Notes: generated from the sequence alone by a model not told the origin. Positions 18,075 through 27,173 are shown, numbered from the stretch's first letter. The stretch is DNA of 64,000 nt from Rheinheimera sp. 1928-s (GCF_029269265.1 NZ_JARIXP010000007.1:1-64000), one strand, 5' to 3'. Made by a program: numbers and translations.

Positions 18075-18425
18075 TTACAATGCTTTTTGTGCTACCTGAT
18101 GCTGTTTGACCAGCTCTAACAGTTTTTTCTGTATCAAGCGCCGCTTCATTTTTTGCTCCAGGAAAACACAGAAAAAAGCCCCTGCCAGCACTGCACAGAC
18201 AGCTTCTGCGGACCAAAGAAATCCTTGCTCAGAGACCTCCAACAGCGGCTGACCAATAAAACCATACAGCAGGGTAAAAAAAAAAATCCAGACGATCATC
18301 AGCAGTATCTCCAGCCTTTTATACGGCTGTGTTGCTTTGGCTTGCTGAATTAAAGCAAAGGTGTCCACGGAGGACCATGTCTGTGTTTCCGGACATTGTT
18401 GATGTAACCACTGGGTGTAACTCAT
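18075..18425 (-). CDS. small two-TM membrane protein
   Basis: This 116-residue protein has a soluble N-terminus of about 40 residues, two transmembrane helices (about 43-62 and 72-92) and a basic C-terminal tail. I do not recognise a family. It lies 105 bases upstream of, and is co-oriented with, the membrane-anchored HTH gene. A shared transcript is likely, and it may act as a partner or sensor for that regulator. That role is inference from position only. Confidence 0.7.
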   Translation of the reverse strand: MSYTQWLHQQCPETQTWSSVDTFALIQQAKATQPYKRLEILLMIVWIFFFTLLYGFIGQPLLEVSEQGFLWSAEAVCAVLAGAFFCVFLEQKMKRRLIQKKLLELVKQHQVAQKAL

Positions 18426-18501
18426 ATGACTGCTCCTTCAGGCACTGTTAAACAAATGTTAGAAACATTATGCTCAAAAGTCCAGAACAGAGTGCTATGC
18501 G

Positions 18502-19086
18502 TCAGGCTGTTAACCAGTCTGCGATCTCCAGCAGATCGTCTACCACCACATCAGCCAGCTCTGCATAAATATGGTTATCGCCATAACGGTATAAGCAGCA
18601 ATAAGCACCGGCATTGCGGGCCGTTTGGATATCAAACAGATAGTCGCCTACATAAAGAATTTGATCAGGGGTAACTCCCAGCTGTTCTGCGATCAACCAT
18701 AAACCTTCAGGCTGAGGTTTAGCCGGAGCATCGTCGCGGGTCAACACCAGTTCAATAGGAATATTCAGCGCCTGCATACACAACTCTGTGGCCTGACGCA
18801 TATTGCGGGTTAAGATCGCCATCGGCATGTTTTGGCGGTTCAGTTGCTGCAGCAACAGATCTGCATTGGGCATCCAACTGGCATTACGCGCACCTTCCAG
18901 TTCAAAGTCGATAATGATCTGCTCTGCCTGCTGTTTTTTAACCGCACAGTCTAATGTGGCTAAATGCTCCAGGATCAAGCTTTGCTCAGGCCAGCCTAAG
19001 CGACGGCGCAATTCAGAAAAATCCAGTTTGGAGTCCACCAAAGTGCCATCCAAATCAAACACTACGGCTTTAATTTTTTTATTCAA
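18502..19086 (-). CDS. HAD-family hydrolase (phosphoglycolate phosphatase-like)
   Basis: This 194-residue cytoplasmic phosphatase has all four HAD motifs: DLDGTLVDS (nucleophile Asp near 11), ILTRN (about 94-98), the Lys of APAKPQPEG (near 123) and GDYLFDIQTA (about 147-156). A small helical cap sits between motifs I and II, so it is class C1 (beta-phosphoglucomutase/Gph-like). The substrate cannot be assigned. It is flanked by a LysR gene upstream and the HTH operon downstream, with no clear functional link. Confidence 0.87.
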   Translation of the reverse strand: MNKKIKAVVFDLDGTLVDSKLDFSELRRRLGWPEQSLILEHLATLDCAVKKQQAEQIIIDFELEGARNASWMPNADLLLQQLNRQNMPMAILTRNMRQATELCMQALNIPIELVLTRDDAPAKPQPEGLWLIAEQLGVTPDQILYVGDYLFDIQTARNAGAYCCLYRYGDNHIYAELADVVVDDLLEIADWLTA

Positions 19087-19155
19087 TGCCCATCTCTTTC
19101 ACTTTGTGTTGTTAGTATCAGGCTACGTGCAAAACCACAACATGGCCCAGTTTGC

Positions 19156-20070
19156 TCAGGCGCCTGACCACACTTTTAGCCAGGGGTAATGGCTAAAAGC
19201 TTCACTAAACCATTGCAGTGCTTTGCCCTGACTTTGTTTTTGCCAGGCCAGATACAACATCGCCTTTTCGCGTGGAATGCTGGTTTTTTTGGCGATTAAT
19301 AAACCTCTGGCTAATTCATCCTGAATTAAATGTTTTGGTAAAAAACCTACCCCTAACCCCTGCACCTGAGCGGCAATTTTTGCTTGCATTGAACTGACTC
19401 TGAGCACTCGTCTGGTGGTAAATAAACCTGAACTACGTTTAGGCGCATCCAAAGCCGAATCAGACACCACTATGGCCGTTTCCTGTTCCACATCAGCTAG
19501 ATCAATTTGCCTGCTGATATTAGCCAATTCATGTTGTGGCGACAGCGCAAACACAAACTCTACTTCGCCAATAGGCACCAGTTCGTATTTTCCTTTGGGC
19601 ATATCGGCCGATACCCCCAAAGCAATGTGAGCCCGACCAGTTTCCAAAGCCTCCCAACCACCACCTAACACTTCTTCACGCATACTGACTTCGGTCATTT
19701 TGCCAAGCGCCATAAATTCATGAATAAGGCTCAGCACCGGCGGATACGGCACTATGCTGTCTTTGGCAATCACAAACTGAGTTTCCCAGCCCGTGTCCAC
19801 TTGCTTAATTGCATCCTGCAAGCGGCTGGCGGCCTGCAATAATTCACGGCCCTGTTGCAGCAGCAACTGGCCAGCTGCTGTCAGCTGTGCTTTTTGTTTG
19901 GAGCGATCAAACAGTTGTACTTCAAGGTCCGCTTCAAGTTTGGCTATGGTATAGCTTAAGGCTGAGGGCACTTTGTATAGGTGTTCAGCCGCTGCGGCAA
20001 AGCTACCTTTGCGATCGATAGCGTCCAGTGCACGCAAGGCGTCCAACGTCAGAATAGGATGATTAGCCAT
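19156..20070 (-). CDS. LysR-family transcriptional regulator
   Basis: This 304-residue protein has an N-terminal winged HTH (about 8-66, with GSFAAAAEHLYKVPSALSYTIAKLE) and a periplasmic-binding-like effector domain from about 95 to 300. It is divergent from the doxX-pirin pair with 163 bases between starts, the usual geometry for a LysR regulator and its target. Control of those two genes is therefore a reasonable inference. Confidence 0.93.
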   Translation of the reverse strand: MANHPILTLDALRALDAIDRKGSFAAAAEHLYKVPSALSYTIAKLEADLEVQLFDRSKQKAQLTAAGQLLLQQGRELLQAASRLQDAIKQVDTGWETQFVIAKDSIVPYPPVLSLIHEFMALGKMTEVSMREEVLGGGWEALETGRAHIALGVSADMPKGKYELVPIGEVEFVFALSPQHELANISRQIDLADVEQETAIVVSDSALDAPKRSSGLFTTRRVLRVSSMQAKIAAQVQGLGVGFLPKHLIQDELARGLLIAKKTSIPREKAMLYLAWQKQSQGKALQWFSEAFSHYPWLKVWSGA

Positions 20071-20233
20071 AGAACCTTTATTTTCATGTTCAAATATTTT
20101 GAATTATAAACTCAGTTTATTCCGCTTTTTTAAAAATACAAGCCGTTCTAAAGTACACACATCGGAACTGAAAAGCGGTTTAAAGCAGTCTGACAACCCT
20201 AATTAACGGTCAATTTATTTAAAGGTGAATACG

Positions 20234-20683
20234 ATGAACAAAGCAACTTTACAGAAAATTTTTGGTACTAACGCAGGTTTTGGCGCTTTAGCTTTACGAG
20301 TACCGGTAGGTATTATTTTTGCTGCACACGGTGCTCAGAAATTATTTGGCTGGTTTGGTGGCTACGGCCTGGAAGGCACTGGCGGCTGGATGGAAAGCAT
20401 AGGCCTGGCTCCTGGTGTACTGATGGCGTTTTTAGCAGGTGCAGCTGAGTTTTTTGGTGGTCTGGCATTAGTCTTTGGTGTACTGACCCGTCCTGCTGCA
20501 GTGACTTTAATTATCGCCATGTTAGTGGCCATCTTTAAAGTGCATTTTGCCAACGGCTTCTTTATGAGCACTAACGGCTACGAATTTGCCTTAGCCTTGT
20601 TAGCAGCCAGTGTTTCGCTGTTGTTCAGTGGCGCAGGTAAAGCCTCAGTGGATGCCATTATCGCGAAAAAACTGAACTCATAA
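20234..20683 (+). CDS. DoxX-family membrane protein
   Basis: This 149-residue protein has four transmembrane helices and the DoxX signature RVPVGIIFAAHGAQKLFGWFGG near the N-terminus. A second signature is GAAEFFGGLALVFGVLTRPAA near 70-90. DoxX-like proteins are linked to redox and thiol or stress responses in several bacteria, but the reaction is not settled. ATG 20234 is preceded by AAGG at nine bases. It is the first gene of a probable doxX-pirin transcript divergent from the LysR gene. Confidence 0.9.
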   Translation: MNKATLQKIFGTNAGFGALALRVPVGIIFAAHGAQKLFGWFGGYGLEGTGGWMESIGLAPGVLMAFLAGAAEFFGGLALVFGVLTRPAAVTLIIAMLVAIFKVHFANGFFMSTNGYEFALALLAASVSLLFSGAGKASVDAIIAKKLNS

Positions 20684-20695
20684 TTCCAACCAGGT

Positions 20696-20745
20696 GGCTC
20701 TCTCCGCAACAGAGAGAGCCTGTCCAAACTCAGCCCACCGGGCTG
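20696..20745 (+). repeat. two adjacent hairpins between doxX and pirin
   Basis: GGCTCTCTC-N7-GAGAGAGCC (20696-20720) is a perfect 9-bp stem, and CAGCCC-ACC-GGGCTG (20731-20745) follows. Neither has a U-run, so they look like mRNA-stabilising or processing structures rather than simple terminators. The second one ends 13 bases before the GAGGG that serves pirin. Confidence 0.55.
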
Positions 20746-20768
20746 TAGCTTCAAGTACGAGGGATATC

Positions 20769-21461
20769 ATGATTGAATTAAGACATTCTGCTGAGCGTGG
20801 CTCAGCCAATTTTGGCTGGTTGAAAAGCAAACACAGCTTCTCTTTTGGCCGTTATTACGACCCTGCTCACATGGGGTTTTCAGCTTTACGAGTGATAAAC
20901 GATGACCAGGTAGATGCAGCCGCAGGCTTTGATACTCACGGCCATCAGGATATGGAAATCATTAGTTATGTGCTGGAAGGTCAAATTGCTCACAAAGATT
21001 CAGCCGGTAATGTGAAAACCTTACCAGCAGGAGAGTTTCAGCTGATGAGTGCAGGTAAAGGCATTTATCACAGCGAATTTAACGCCAGTGATAAAGACAA
21101 CTTAAAGTTTTTGCAGATCTGGATCCAGCCGAATCAATTTGGTGGTGTACCAGGTTATCAGCAAAAAGACTTCAAAGCTGAACCTGGCTTAACGCTAGTG
21201 ATATCGCCGGACGGTCGTGACGGTACGCTGCAAATTAAGCAGGATGCCTATTTATCACAACTGTTGTTGAGTGAACATGATGTGATTGAGTTACCAGTGA
21301 AAGCCAAACGTAACTTCTACCTGCATTTAATTACTGGCGAATTAGAGTTAAACGGCACAGCGATGCAACCAGGTGATGGTGCAAAAATCAGTAAAGAAAC
21401 TGAACTGAAAGCCTTAGCCACTCAAGGTCCGGTTAAAGCCTTGTGGTTTGATTTACCTTAA
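20769..21461 (+). CDS. pirin-family protein (YhhW-like)
   Basis: This 230-residue bicupin has the metal ligands of pirins: His57 and His59 (THGHQDME), His101 and Glu103 (YHSEF). Length equals that of E. coli YhhW, which has quercetin 2,3-dioxygenase activity in vitro. The N-terminal signature GWLKSKHSFSFG is typical. ATG 20769 follows GAGGG at good spacing. It is paired with doxX downstream of a divergent LysR gene, as is common in proteobacteria, suggesting a shared stress or aromatic-compound response. Confidence 0.92.
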   Translation: MIELRHSAERGSANFGWLKSKHSFSFGRYYDPAHMGFSALRVINDDQVDAAAGFDTHGHQDMEIISYVLEGQIAHKDSAGNVKTLPAGEFQLMSAGKGIYHSEFNASDKDNLKFLQIWIQPNQFGGVPGYQQKDFKAEPGLTLVISPDGRDGTLQIKQDAYLSQLLLSEHDVIELPVKAKRNFYLHLITGELELNGTAMQPGDGAKISKETELKALATQGPVKALWFDLP

Positions 21462-21548
21462 TCTGGATAGAGAAAGCAACCACTTGAATTGTCTGATGCT
21501 GCTGGCTAAAGTGGCTGCTTCTCACTCCTGTCCAAGAACGGCTATTGC

Positions 21549-22415
21549 ATGCTTTTATCGTCCTACCGCTACTTTTATATGGCCGCTTTAGCCGCTGCTA
21601 TGATGGGCACCATTGGTTTAATAGCGCGCTACAGTGCTGTTGATCCGGCCAGCCTGACCTTTTACCGCTTAGGTTTAGGCGCAGTGATTCTGGCTTTGTA
21701 TTTAGCTGTTACAGGACAACTGCGCTTATTAGCAGGAAAACCTCCGGTGTTGGTACTGGTGAATGGCATTTTGCTGGCCAGTTTTATTTTGTGTTTTTTA
21801 TCTGCAATCCAGACCATCTCTTTAACTCTGGCTATTTTGCTGGTGTATCTGGCCCCGGCATTGTCAGCCATTATTGCGCATTTTCTGTATGCAGAACGCT
21901 TAACCAGTCGCACTTTGTTATTGATCATGCTGGCTTTTTTTGGCTTTTTTATGCTGCAGGAATTTCAGTTCGACAGCCGCGTTGAGCAACAACAAGGTCT
22001 TTGGTATGCACTTGCATCCTTGATCACCTACACCGCCTTTATTTTACTCAATAAAAAAGTGCCTGATGCTGTGCCTCTGTATCACAAAAGTTTTTATCAG
22101 TTGCTGGTAGGCTCGCTGTGCGTTTTACCTTTGGTCGCCAATCAACCCTGGCCTGAAGCGGATCAATGGCTGTGGCTGGTGATTGCTGGATTATTTCCGG
22201 GATTCTTAGCTTTGGTGTTTGCCCTGCAAGCCATTCAACATTTACCTACCAGAGTGTTTGGAACTCTGGCTTATCTGGAACCTGTGGTGGTAATTATCGC
22301 TGCATGGCTGCTGTTTGCTGAGCCTATGTCTGTTTTGCAATGGCTTGGCGCGCTGCTGATTTTAGCTTCTGGTGTAGCTCAGTCCTGGTTGAGTCAGAGC
22401 CCGCAGCAAAGCTGA
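21549..22415 (+). CDS. EamA/DMT-family transporter
   Basis: This 288-residue inner-membrane protein has ten predicted transmembrane helices arranged as two EamA repeats (about 10-135 and 150-280). The repeat-end pattern (YLEPVVVIIAAWLLFAEP near 240-257) is typical of the drug/metabolite transporter superfamily. The substrate is unknown. It follows pirin by 87 bases and could be in the same transcript. Confidence 0.9.
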   Translation: MLLSSYRYFYMAALAAAMMGTIGLIARYSAVDPASLTFYRLGLGAVILALYLAVTGQLRLLAGKPPVLVLVNGILLASFILCFLSAIQTISLTLAILLVYLAPALSAIIAHFLYAERLTSRTLLLIMLAFFGFFMLQEFQFDSRVEQQQGLWYALASLITYTAFILLNKKVPDAVPLYHKSFYQLLVGSLCVLPLVANQPWPEADQWLWLVIAGLFPGFLALVFALQAIQHLPTRVFGTLAYLEPVVVIIAAWLLFAEPMSVLQWLGALLILASGVAQSWLSQSPQQS

Positions 22416-22425
22416 TTAAATCAAT

Positions 22426-22812
22426 CTAGGGAGCTACGTCCAGCGACACTCTGTTGCGTAAAATCACTTCTTCGCCCGGACTAAACAGGTTGGTGTTATG
22501 CAGGTACAACTCCAGCCTCATGCCAGGTGTGATACGTAAAGGCCGCTCCAGCACGTAACGTTTGGTACAAGGCAAACTAAGCAGTAGTTCGTCCTGAAGC
22601 CTAAGTTCTAACTGGCAATGGATGCCGTCAGGCAGCACTCCAGTCATGCTGTAGGCAATAAAATCTGTCTGTTTTTCAGGCCATTGGGGTTGATGAGGCA
22701 AGCGGCTGCGCTGGCCTGCGATCAACAGTTTTTCTGTGGTCCAGAGCAAATCCTGCGGTGCAGACAACACCAGCAAAGGCATACTCAATAACAAAGCACC
22801 AAAAAGCTTCAT
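22426..22812 (-). CDS. secreted hypothetical protein
   Basis: This 128-residue protein has a clear signal peptide (about 1-17, LVLSA) and a mature beta-rich domain with a pair of cysteines that could form a disulfide (near 66 and 81). I do not recognise a family. It ends 11 bases from the convergent EamA gene and follows a lipoprotein gene in the same direction. Confidence 0.72.
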   Translation of the reverse strand: MKLFGALLLSMPLLVLSAPQDLLWTTEKLLIAGQRSRLPHQPQWPEKQTDFIAYSMTGVLPDGIHCQLELRLQDELLLSLPCTKRYVLERPLRITPGMRLELYLHNTNLFSPGEEVILRNRVSLDVAP

Positions 22813-22840
22813 CTGTTGATCACCTTAGTCAGCCACCTTT

Positions 22841-23443
22841 TTAGCCATCCTGCTGGATCAACCCAAACTGAAATTCAGCTTGTTTCAAATCACGCTGTAT
22901 CTGGCCTTGCATTTGGTTCAGCTCACGTAGCTGTTGCTGCAGATTACGGTTTTCATCCAGGAGTTTTTGTTTCTGCTGTTTGTCTTTTAGCACACTCAAC
23001 TCTTTGCTGTTGTCGTCGATGCGTTGTTCCAATTGATCGATAGTGCCGGCATTTCGCTGCAAGGTTTTTTGTAAATTCAACAAGGCTGATTCAGCCTGAT
23101 ACCATTTACGTCCACGGTCATAACCTAAACGAAACTGCGGCTCTAAAGCACCGGTACAAACTTTGTTATAAGCACCACCACTTTGACCTAATTCCCGGCC
23201 TGCATCGTAAGTACAGTACAACATAACTCCTTCAGCGTGGCCTTGCTCATAGGCTTTAAAATCAGAACCTACCCCATGTTCAGCACATTCTTTTTGGTAG
23301 CTGCGAAATTTAGTGCTGGCAACCCCTTGCTGACCATCGATTTTGCCAATAGCAAACCAGTCTCCAATCTGACATTCCTGTGGACTGATGCTGCTACAGC
23401 CTGCAAGCGCTAGTGCAGCTATCAGTAAAACACCTTGCTTCAT
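22841..23443 (-). CDS. DUF2799-domain lipoprotein with C-terminal coiled coil
   Basis: This 200-residue lipoprotein has a lipobox LAGC (Cys16 after processing) and a DUF2799 domain at about 22-125. The domain has paired GY/GxxxGR and Cys elements (KECAEHGV, MLYCTYDAG, YNKVCTG). A long coiled coil follows, at about 125-190, rich in Gln, Leu and Lys. Function is unknown. The coiled coil suggests a periplasmic structural or tethering role. It likely shares a transcript with the secreted protein downstream (28-base gap). Confidence 0.82.
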   Translation of the reverse strand: MKQGVLLIAALALAGCSSISPQECQIGDWFAIGKIDGQQGVASTKFRSYQKECAEHGVGSDFKAYEQGHAEGVMLYCTYDAGRELGQSGGAYNKVCTGALEPQFRLGYDRGRKWYQAESALLNLQKTLQRNAGTIDQLEQRIDDNSKELSVLKDKQQKQKLLDENRNLQQQLRELNQMQGQIQRDLKQAEFQFGLIQQDG

Positions 23444-23562
23444 GCCACTTATCCCTTTGTATTTCTTTTCATTTTAAGACACCTACTTATAGCGGATTAG
23501 TTCAGCAAATACATCTTTTTTGCCTTAGACTAAACGCAGTTTTGCAGAAATCCCGTGGTGTA

Positions 23563-24210
23563 ATGAATTATCTGGCGCATTTGCTGTTAGCACAACCCAA
23601 CACAGATTCCCGTATTGGTAATTTATTGGGTGACTTTTACCATGGCACCCGGCTTGAGTTATTAAGCCCTGCAGTGGCCGCCGGTTTATACAATCACAGA
23701 GCTGTAGACTGGTTTACCGATCAACATCCACAAGTGCGTGCAGCCCGTTTGCTGTTTAGCTCGGAAGTACGGCGTTTTTCCCCTATAGCTTTGGATATGT
23801 TGTTTGATTTTTGCCTGATTAAACACTGGAAGCATTTTTTTGCTTCAGACTTTAATAGCTATAAAGCTCAGTTGTATCGCCAGTTGCAAAACGACTTGCC
23901 GCAGATGCCAGATGCTATGGCAAGAACCTTTAAAGCGGTCACTGAACAAGATTGGTTTGGTCGCTACGCACAACTTGAAGGTATTCAACAGGCGTTACGC
24001 CGCATGGCCTTACATGGCCGTTTTACTGCACGTTATGCCTCTATTGCGGATGAATTGCCAGAGCTTCAGGCAGAAACAGAAGCAGTGTTCCTTGAATTTT
24101 TCCCGCAGTTACAAAACTTTATTCAACACGCTGCCATAGAACAGCAGCCGCTTATAGCCTTTGAACGTTACAGTAAAGCCACAGGCAAAGACCAGAGCAA
24201 TACCGCCTGA
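23563..24210 (+). CDS. acpH: acyl carrier protein phosphodiesterase
   Basis: This 215-residue AcpH removes the 4'-phosphopantetheine arm from holo-ACP. The signature MNYLAHLLLA, GNLLGDFYHG and YNHRAVDWFTDQHP fits this HD-type family, with metal ligands expected in the His/Asp cluster. It is about 20 residues longer than E. coli AcpH, with the extra length at the C-terminus. That extra tail is encoded in the 43 bases that overlap sixA on the other strand. ATG 23563 is set by the conserved N-terminus. Confidence 0.92.
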   Translation: MNYLAHLLLAQPNTDSRIGNLLGDFYHGTRLELLSPAVAAGLYNHRAVDWFTDQHPQVRAARLLFSSEVRRFSPIALDMLFDFCLIKHWKHFFASDFNSYKAQLYRQLQNDLPQMPDAMARTFKAVTEQDWFGRYAQLEGIQQALRRMALHGRFTARYASIADELPELQAETEAVFLEFFPQLQNFIQHAAIEQQPLIAFERYSKATGKDQSNTA

Positions 24211-24638
24211 TCAGGCCTCAGATCAAGAGCTGTAATGGACGCCTTTTTAATAAAAAAATTGTCTGCATTGGTATTCAATAACAGCGCCAGTAAAGCAGAA
24301 ATATCAGGTTCATGGCCGACACAGCAGACAGACTCAACCCCTTGCTTGAGCAACTCAGTTAAAGCCTTGCGCTGCACTTCTGGCAGAGTATCAATAATCA
24401 GCCAGGCTTGTTTTTGTGGGGCTGGCCAATCGGCATGCTGATGCAATAGCAGCGCTGTTTGTTCAGCCCGATTTAAAGGACTGGTCAACAGCAGTTGTGG
24501 TTCTAACTGTTGTTTTTTACAAAAATCCGCCAGCTTTTGGCTTTGTTTAATGCCTTTATCCACCAAATCACGGCTTGGATCAGGAATACCCAATGCTCTG
24601 TCCTGTGCCGTAGCATGACGCACCAAATACAGCAGCAT
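24168..24638 (-). CDS. sixA: phosphohistidine phosphatase SixA
   Basis: This 156-residue histidine-phosphatase-fold protein has the catalytic LVRHATA (His8) and the second His in VGHEPDI. SixA dephosphorylates the HPt domain of phosphorelay kinases such as ArcB and, in E. coli, the nitrogen PTS. Length matches short SixA proteins. It overlaps acpH tail to tail by 43 bases. Confidence 0.9.
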   Translation of the reverse strand: MLLYLVRHATAQDRALGIPDPSRDLVDKGIKQSQKLADFCKKQQLEPQLLLTSPLNRAEQTALLLHQHADWPAPQKQAWLIIDTLPEVQRKALTELLKQGVESVCCVGHEPDISALLALLLNTNADNFFIKKASITALDLRPDQAVLLWSLPVALL

Positions 24639-24644
24639 CAGGCC

Positions 24645-25217
24645 TTACTTCGCTTGAGGTGCAAAATCTGCACTTTCAAAATAAAGTTGTTCTGCGTCTT
24701 TGCCTTTGGCCTGATAAAGAATTTCATCTACAGCACCTTCCCCTGTAATAGCCCTCACCAATAACTCGCCTTGCGGAAGAGGAAGACGATAAAGCCCGTC
24801 TTGCTCTGCCACTGCGCCCACAGCTTTATCCAGCAGTTTTTGCTGCACCAGCACTGTTACAGTGCCAAGATCTTTACCACCTCGTTCAAAATGCCCCAGA
24901 TAGACTTGTGCATTAAAGGTTTTTAGCTTGCCCTGCTGTAAATCCTTGAGTGCAAAAGGCTGTGGTTCCAGTGTGACTAAGCTTTTTGCTGTTAGCGCCT
25001 GCAGGACTTGATCTGGCAGTTCGCCGCTCACCTGAAGCACAATCTGATGGGCATGTATGCCTGTTGGAAAAGGCAAATGGGAGGCAATTAACTGATCTTC
25101 CACCTGTAATAACACCATGCCATGGATGCCATGACTGGCATGCAGACAAGCCCAAAGCGGTGCGCTGATACAACACAACATAAGCCAAAGTGCTTTCACA
25201 GTGAGAGCCTCATTCAT
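24645..25217 (-). CDS. secreted His-rich hypothetical protein
   Basis: This 190-residue protein has a signal peptide (about 1-24, ending near PLWAC). A His-rich stretch (HASHGIHG, then SHLPFPTGIHAHQ) close to the mature N-terminus suggests metal binding. I do not recognise a family. ATG 25217 is chosen because AGGA lies 8 bases upstream. It ends 6 bases before sixA and is probably cotranscribed with it. Confidence 0.72.
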   Translation of the reverse strand: MNEALTVKALWLMLCCISAPLWACLHASHGIHGMVLLQVEDQLIASHLPFPTGIHAHQIVLQVSGELPDQVLQALTAKSLVTLEPQPFALKDLQQGKLKTFNAQVYLGHFERGGKDLGTVTVLVQQKLLDKAVGAVAEQDGLYRLPLPQGELLVRAITGEGAVDEILYQAKGKDAEQLYFESADFAPQAK

Positions 25218-25299
25218 TCTGATAGTCCTGAGTCTGCAACTATCCGTGACATGGGTCAAGTTCAATACCAGATTGCCATACCAATCAGCCAGAGAATAT

Positions 25300-25308
25300 T
25301 GCTATAAT
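25300..25308 (+). promoter_or_regulatory. extended -10 promoter for rraB
   Basis: TGCTATAAT is a consensus extended -10 (TGnTATAAT) 63 bases before rraB. No good -35 is seen, as expected for extended -10 promoters. A GC-rich hairpin (about 25319-25344) follows in the 5' leader. Confidence 0.6.
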
Positions 25309-25370
25309 CCGGCCACTTGCCGCGCCGGGCTTACCGGGTCGGCCTATTAAACTGATGTGGAGAGCGGACC

Positions 25371-25763
25371 ATGCAATTTCCTGATGACGGCAATGGCGAT
25401 ATGCTGCGTGCCTTAATGGACGCCGGAATAGATTTAAGCCAGCCTCTGGCCATCGATTTTTATCTGGTGTTTAAAAACAAAGACTATGCAGAAAAGGCGA
25501 TGGCCGCTTTAGTAGCGTCAGAGCTGCAAGGTGAAGTAGAACTGCACTTCAACGATCTGGAACAGTGGGAGCTGATTGTCAGTCAGACCATGGTACCAGA
25601 GCATGCTGCAGTGACTACACGTGAAGCTGAACTGGATAAATTTGCCAAGAAATTTGGTGGTCACAACGACGGTTGGGGCGTGATGCAACATCAGGACGGC
25701 GATGACGATTTTGATGATGAACATGGCGACGACTGTGAGCCTGACTGCGGTCACCAGCATTAA
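25371..25763 (+). CDS. rraB: RraB, ribonuclease E inhibitor
   Basis: This 130-residue RraB-family protein binds RNase E and alters degradosome activity. The N-terminal PDDGNGDMLRALMDAGIDLS and WELIVSQTMVP regions are conserved. The C-terminal 25 residues are strongly acidic with terminal His/Cys (DDDFDDEHGDDCEPDCGHQH), typical of the family's variable tail. ATG 25371 has GGAGAG upstream. The yebC paralogue follows 31 bases later. Confidence 0.92.
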   Translation: MQFPDDGNGDMLRALMDAGIDLSQPLAIDFYLVFKNKDYAEKAMAALVASELQGEVELHFNDLEQWELIVSQTMVPEHAAVTTREAELDKFAKKFGGHNDGWGVMQHQDGDDDFDDEHGDDCEPDCGHQH

Positions 25764-25794
25764 TTTTTACTGATACAGATACGAGAGAGAAGCA

Positions 25795-26496
25795 ATGGGC
25801 GCTCAATGGAAAGTTAAACATAAAGCCGACGCCTCGGCTGCCAAAGGCCGTATTTTTACTAAATTAGCCAAAGAAATTATGGTTGCAGCCCGTAACGGTG
25901 CTGACCCTGATATGAACTCTAAATTACGTGTTGCCGTAGAAGCCGCCAAAAAAGCTTCAATGCCACGTGAGACCTTAGAACGTGCCATTAAAAAAGGCGC
26001 AGGTTTACTGGACGGCCCGGCCAACTATGAAACCGTCGTTTATGAAGGTTTTGCCCCACATCAGGTGCCTGTGATTGTTGAATGTTTAACAGACAACAAA
26101 AACCGCTCAGCCCAGAGTATCCGTGTGCTGTTCCGTAAAGGTCAACTGGGCGGTTCAGGTTCAGTCTCATGGGACTTCAAATACTTAGGCGAAATTGTTG
26201 CTCATGCTGTGACACCGGATGCCGATTTAGAAGTAGCAGCCATTGAAGCTGGTGCACAGGATTTTGAAGAAGGTGAAGAAGGCGATAGCGTGTTTCTGAC
26301 TGAACCTACTGATCTGGATGCAGTCAGCAAAGCCTTACCTGCTTTTGGTTTTAACGTCACCTCAGCCAAGCTGGTGTATCGTCCAAATAACCCTGTGACT
26401 TTAGATGACGCAGCCCGCGCTGAAGTGGAAGCCTTTTTGGAAGCCATTGACGCCGACGATGACGTACAACACGTCTATGTGGGTTTAGCAGGTTAA
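25795..26496 (+). CDS. YebC/PmpR-family protein
   Basis: This 233-residue protein is of the YebC family. It shows the N-terminal basic segment ([23 protein letters not shown]) and the conserved YEGFAP and [13 protein letters not shown] blocks. It lacks the usual MAGHSKW start, having MGAQWK instead, so it is a paralogue rather than canonical YebC, whose gene normally sits near ruvC. Family members have been described both as transcription regulators and, more recently, as ribosome-associated factors; which applies here cannot be read from sequence. A strong terminator follows. Confidence 0.88.
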   Translation: MGAQWKVKHKADASAAKGRIFTKLAKEIMVAARNGADPDMNSKLRVAVEAAKKASMPRETLERAIKKGAGLLDGPANYETVVYEGFAPHQVPVIVECLTDNKNRSAQSIRVLFRKGQLGGSGSVSWDFKYLGEIVAHAVTPDADLEVAAIEAGAQDFEEGEEGDSVFLTEPTDLDAVSKALPAFGFNVTSAKLVYRPNNPVTLDDAARAEVEAFLEAIDADDDVQHVYVGLAG

Positions 26497-26514
26497 TACT
26501 GCTCACTGATAATG

Positions 26515-26542
26515 AAGGCGGCTGTGGCCGCCTTTACTTTTT
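26515..26542 (+). terminator. rho-independent terminator after yebC-like gene
   Basis: AAGGCGGC-TGTG-GCCGCCTT is a perfect 8-bp stem followed by TACTTTTT. Confidence 0.85.
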
Positions 26543-26577
26543 CTGAAATTCGAAATGTCTGATCAACAGGTGTTGTG

Positions 26578-27087
26578 ATGTTAATGATTCAAGTAGCCTC
26601 AGCTAATCCGGCAAAAATCAAAGCCGTGGCCTCTGCTTTTGCTGAACTATTTCCAGATGAAACTTTGGATGTGCAAGGTGTAGCTGTGCCCAGTGGCGTT
26701 GCAGCTCAGCCGATGAGCAGCGATGAAACCTTATTGGGGGCCATGAACAGAGTGGCTGAATTGGCCAGCTTCAGCGCAGATTTTCGTGTGGCTATAGAAG
26801 CAGGTTTAGATGGAGATTTCACCTTCGCCTGGATGGTGATTGAACATCAGGGCAAAATCGGTAAAGCCCGTTCAGCCAGTTTAATGTTACCCCCTGCGGC
26901 TTTGGCACAACTTAAAGCAGGTAAAGAGCTGGGCGATGTGATGGATACTATGTTTGAGCAAAACAATATCAAACAAAAAGGCGGTGCTATTGCCCTGCTG
27001 ACTCACAACAAACTCAGCCGCAGTTCGGTGTATCACCAGGCTTTAATTCTGGCAATGATCCCGTTTTTAAATCCCGATTTATTCTGA
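26578..27087 (+). CDS. yjjX: inosine/xanthosine triphosphatase YjjX
   Basis: This 169-residue YjjX-family house-cleaning NTPase hydrolyses non-canonical ITP/XTP. It starts with QVASANPAKIKAV, the substrate-binding loop, followed by VPSGVAAQPMSSDETLLGA and AIEAGLDG, all conserved. ATG 26578 has AGG seven bases upstream; the adjacent GTG 26575 is less likely. Confidence 0.92.
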   Translation: MLMIQVASANPAKIKAVASAFAELFPDETLDVQGVAVPSGVAAQPMSSDETLLGAMNRVAELASFSADFRVAIEAGLDGDFTFAWMVIEHQGKIGKARSASLMLPPAALAQLKAGKELGDVMDTMFEQNNIKQKGGAIALLTHNKLSRSSVYHQALILAMIPFLNPDLF

Positions 27088-27173
27088 CTGGCGTAAAACA
27101 AAGAATTAAGGTTGTCATTCATTCACTTCAGACTTAGTGTAGAGAGCCCATCATTTACCTAAGGGAATATTAC

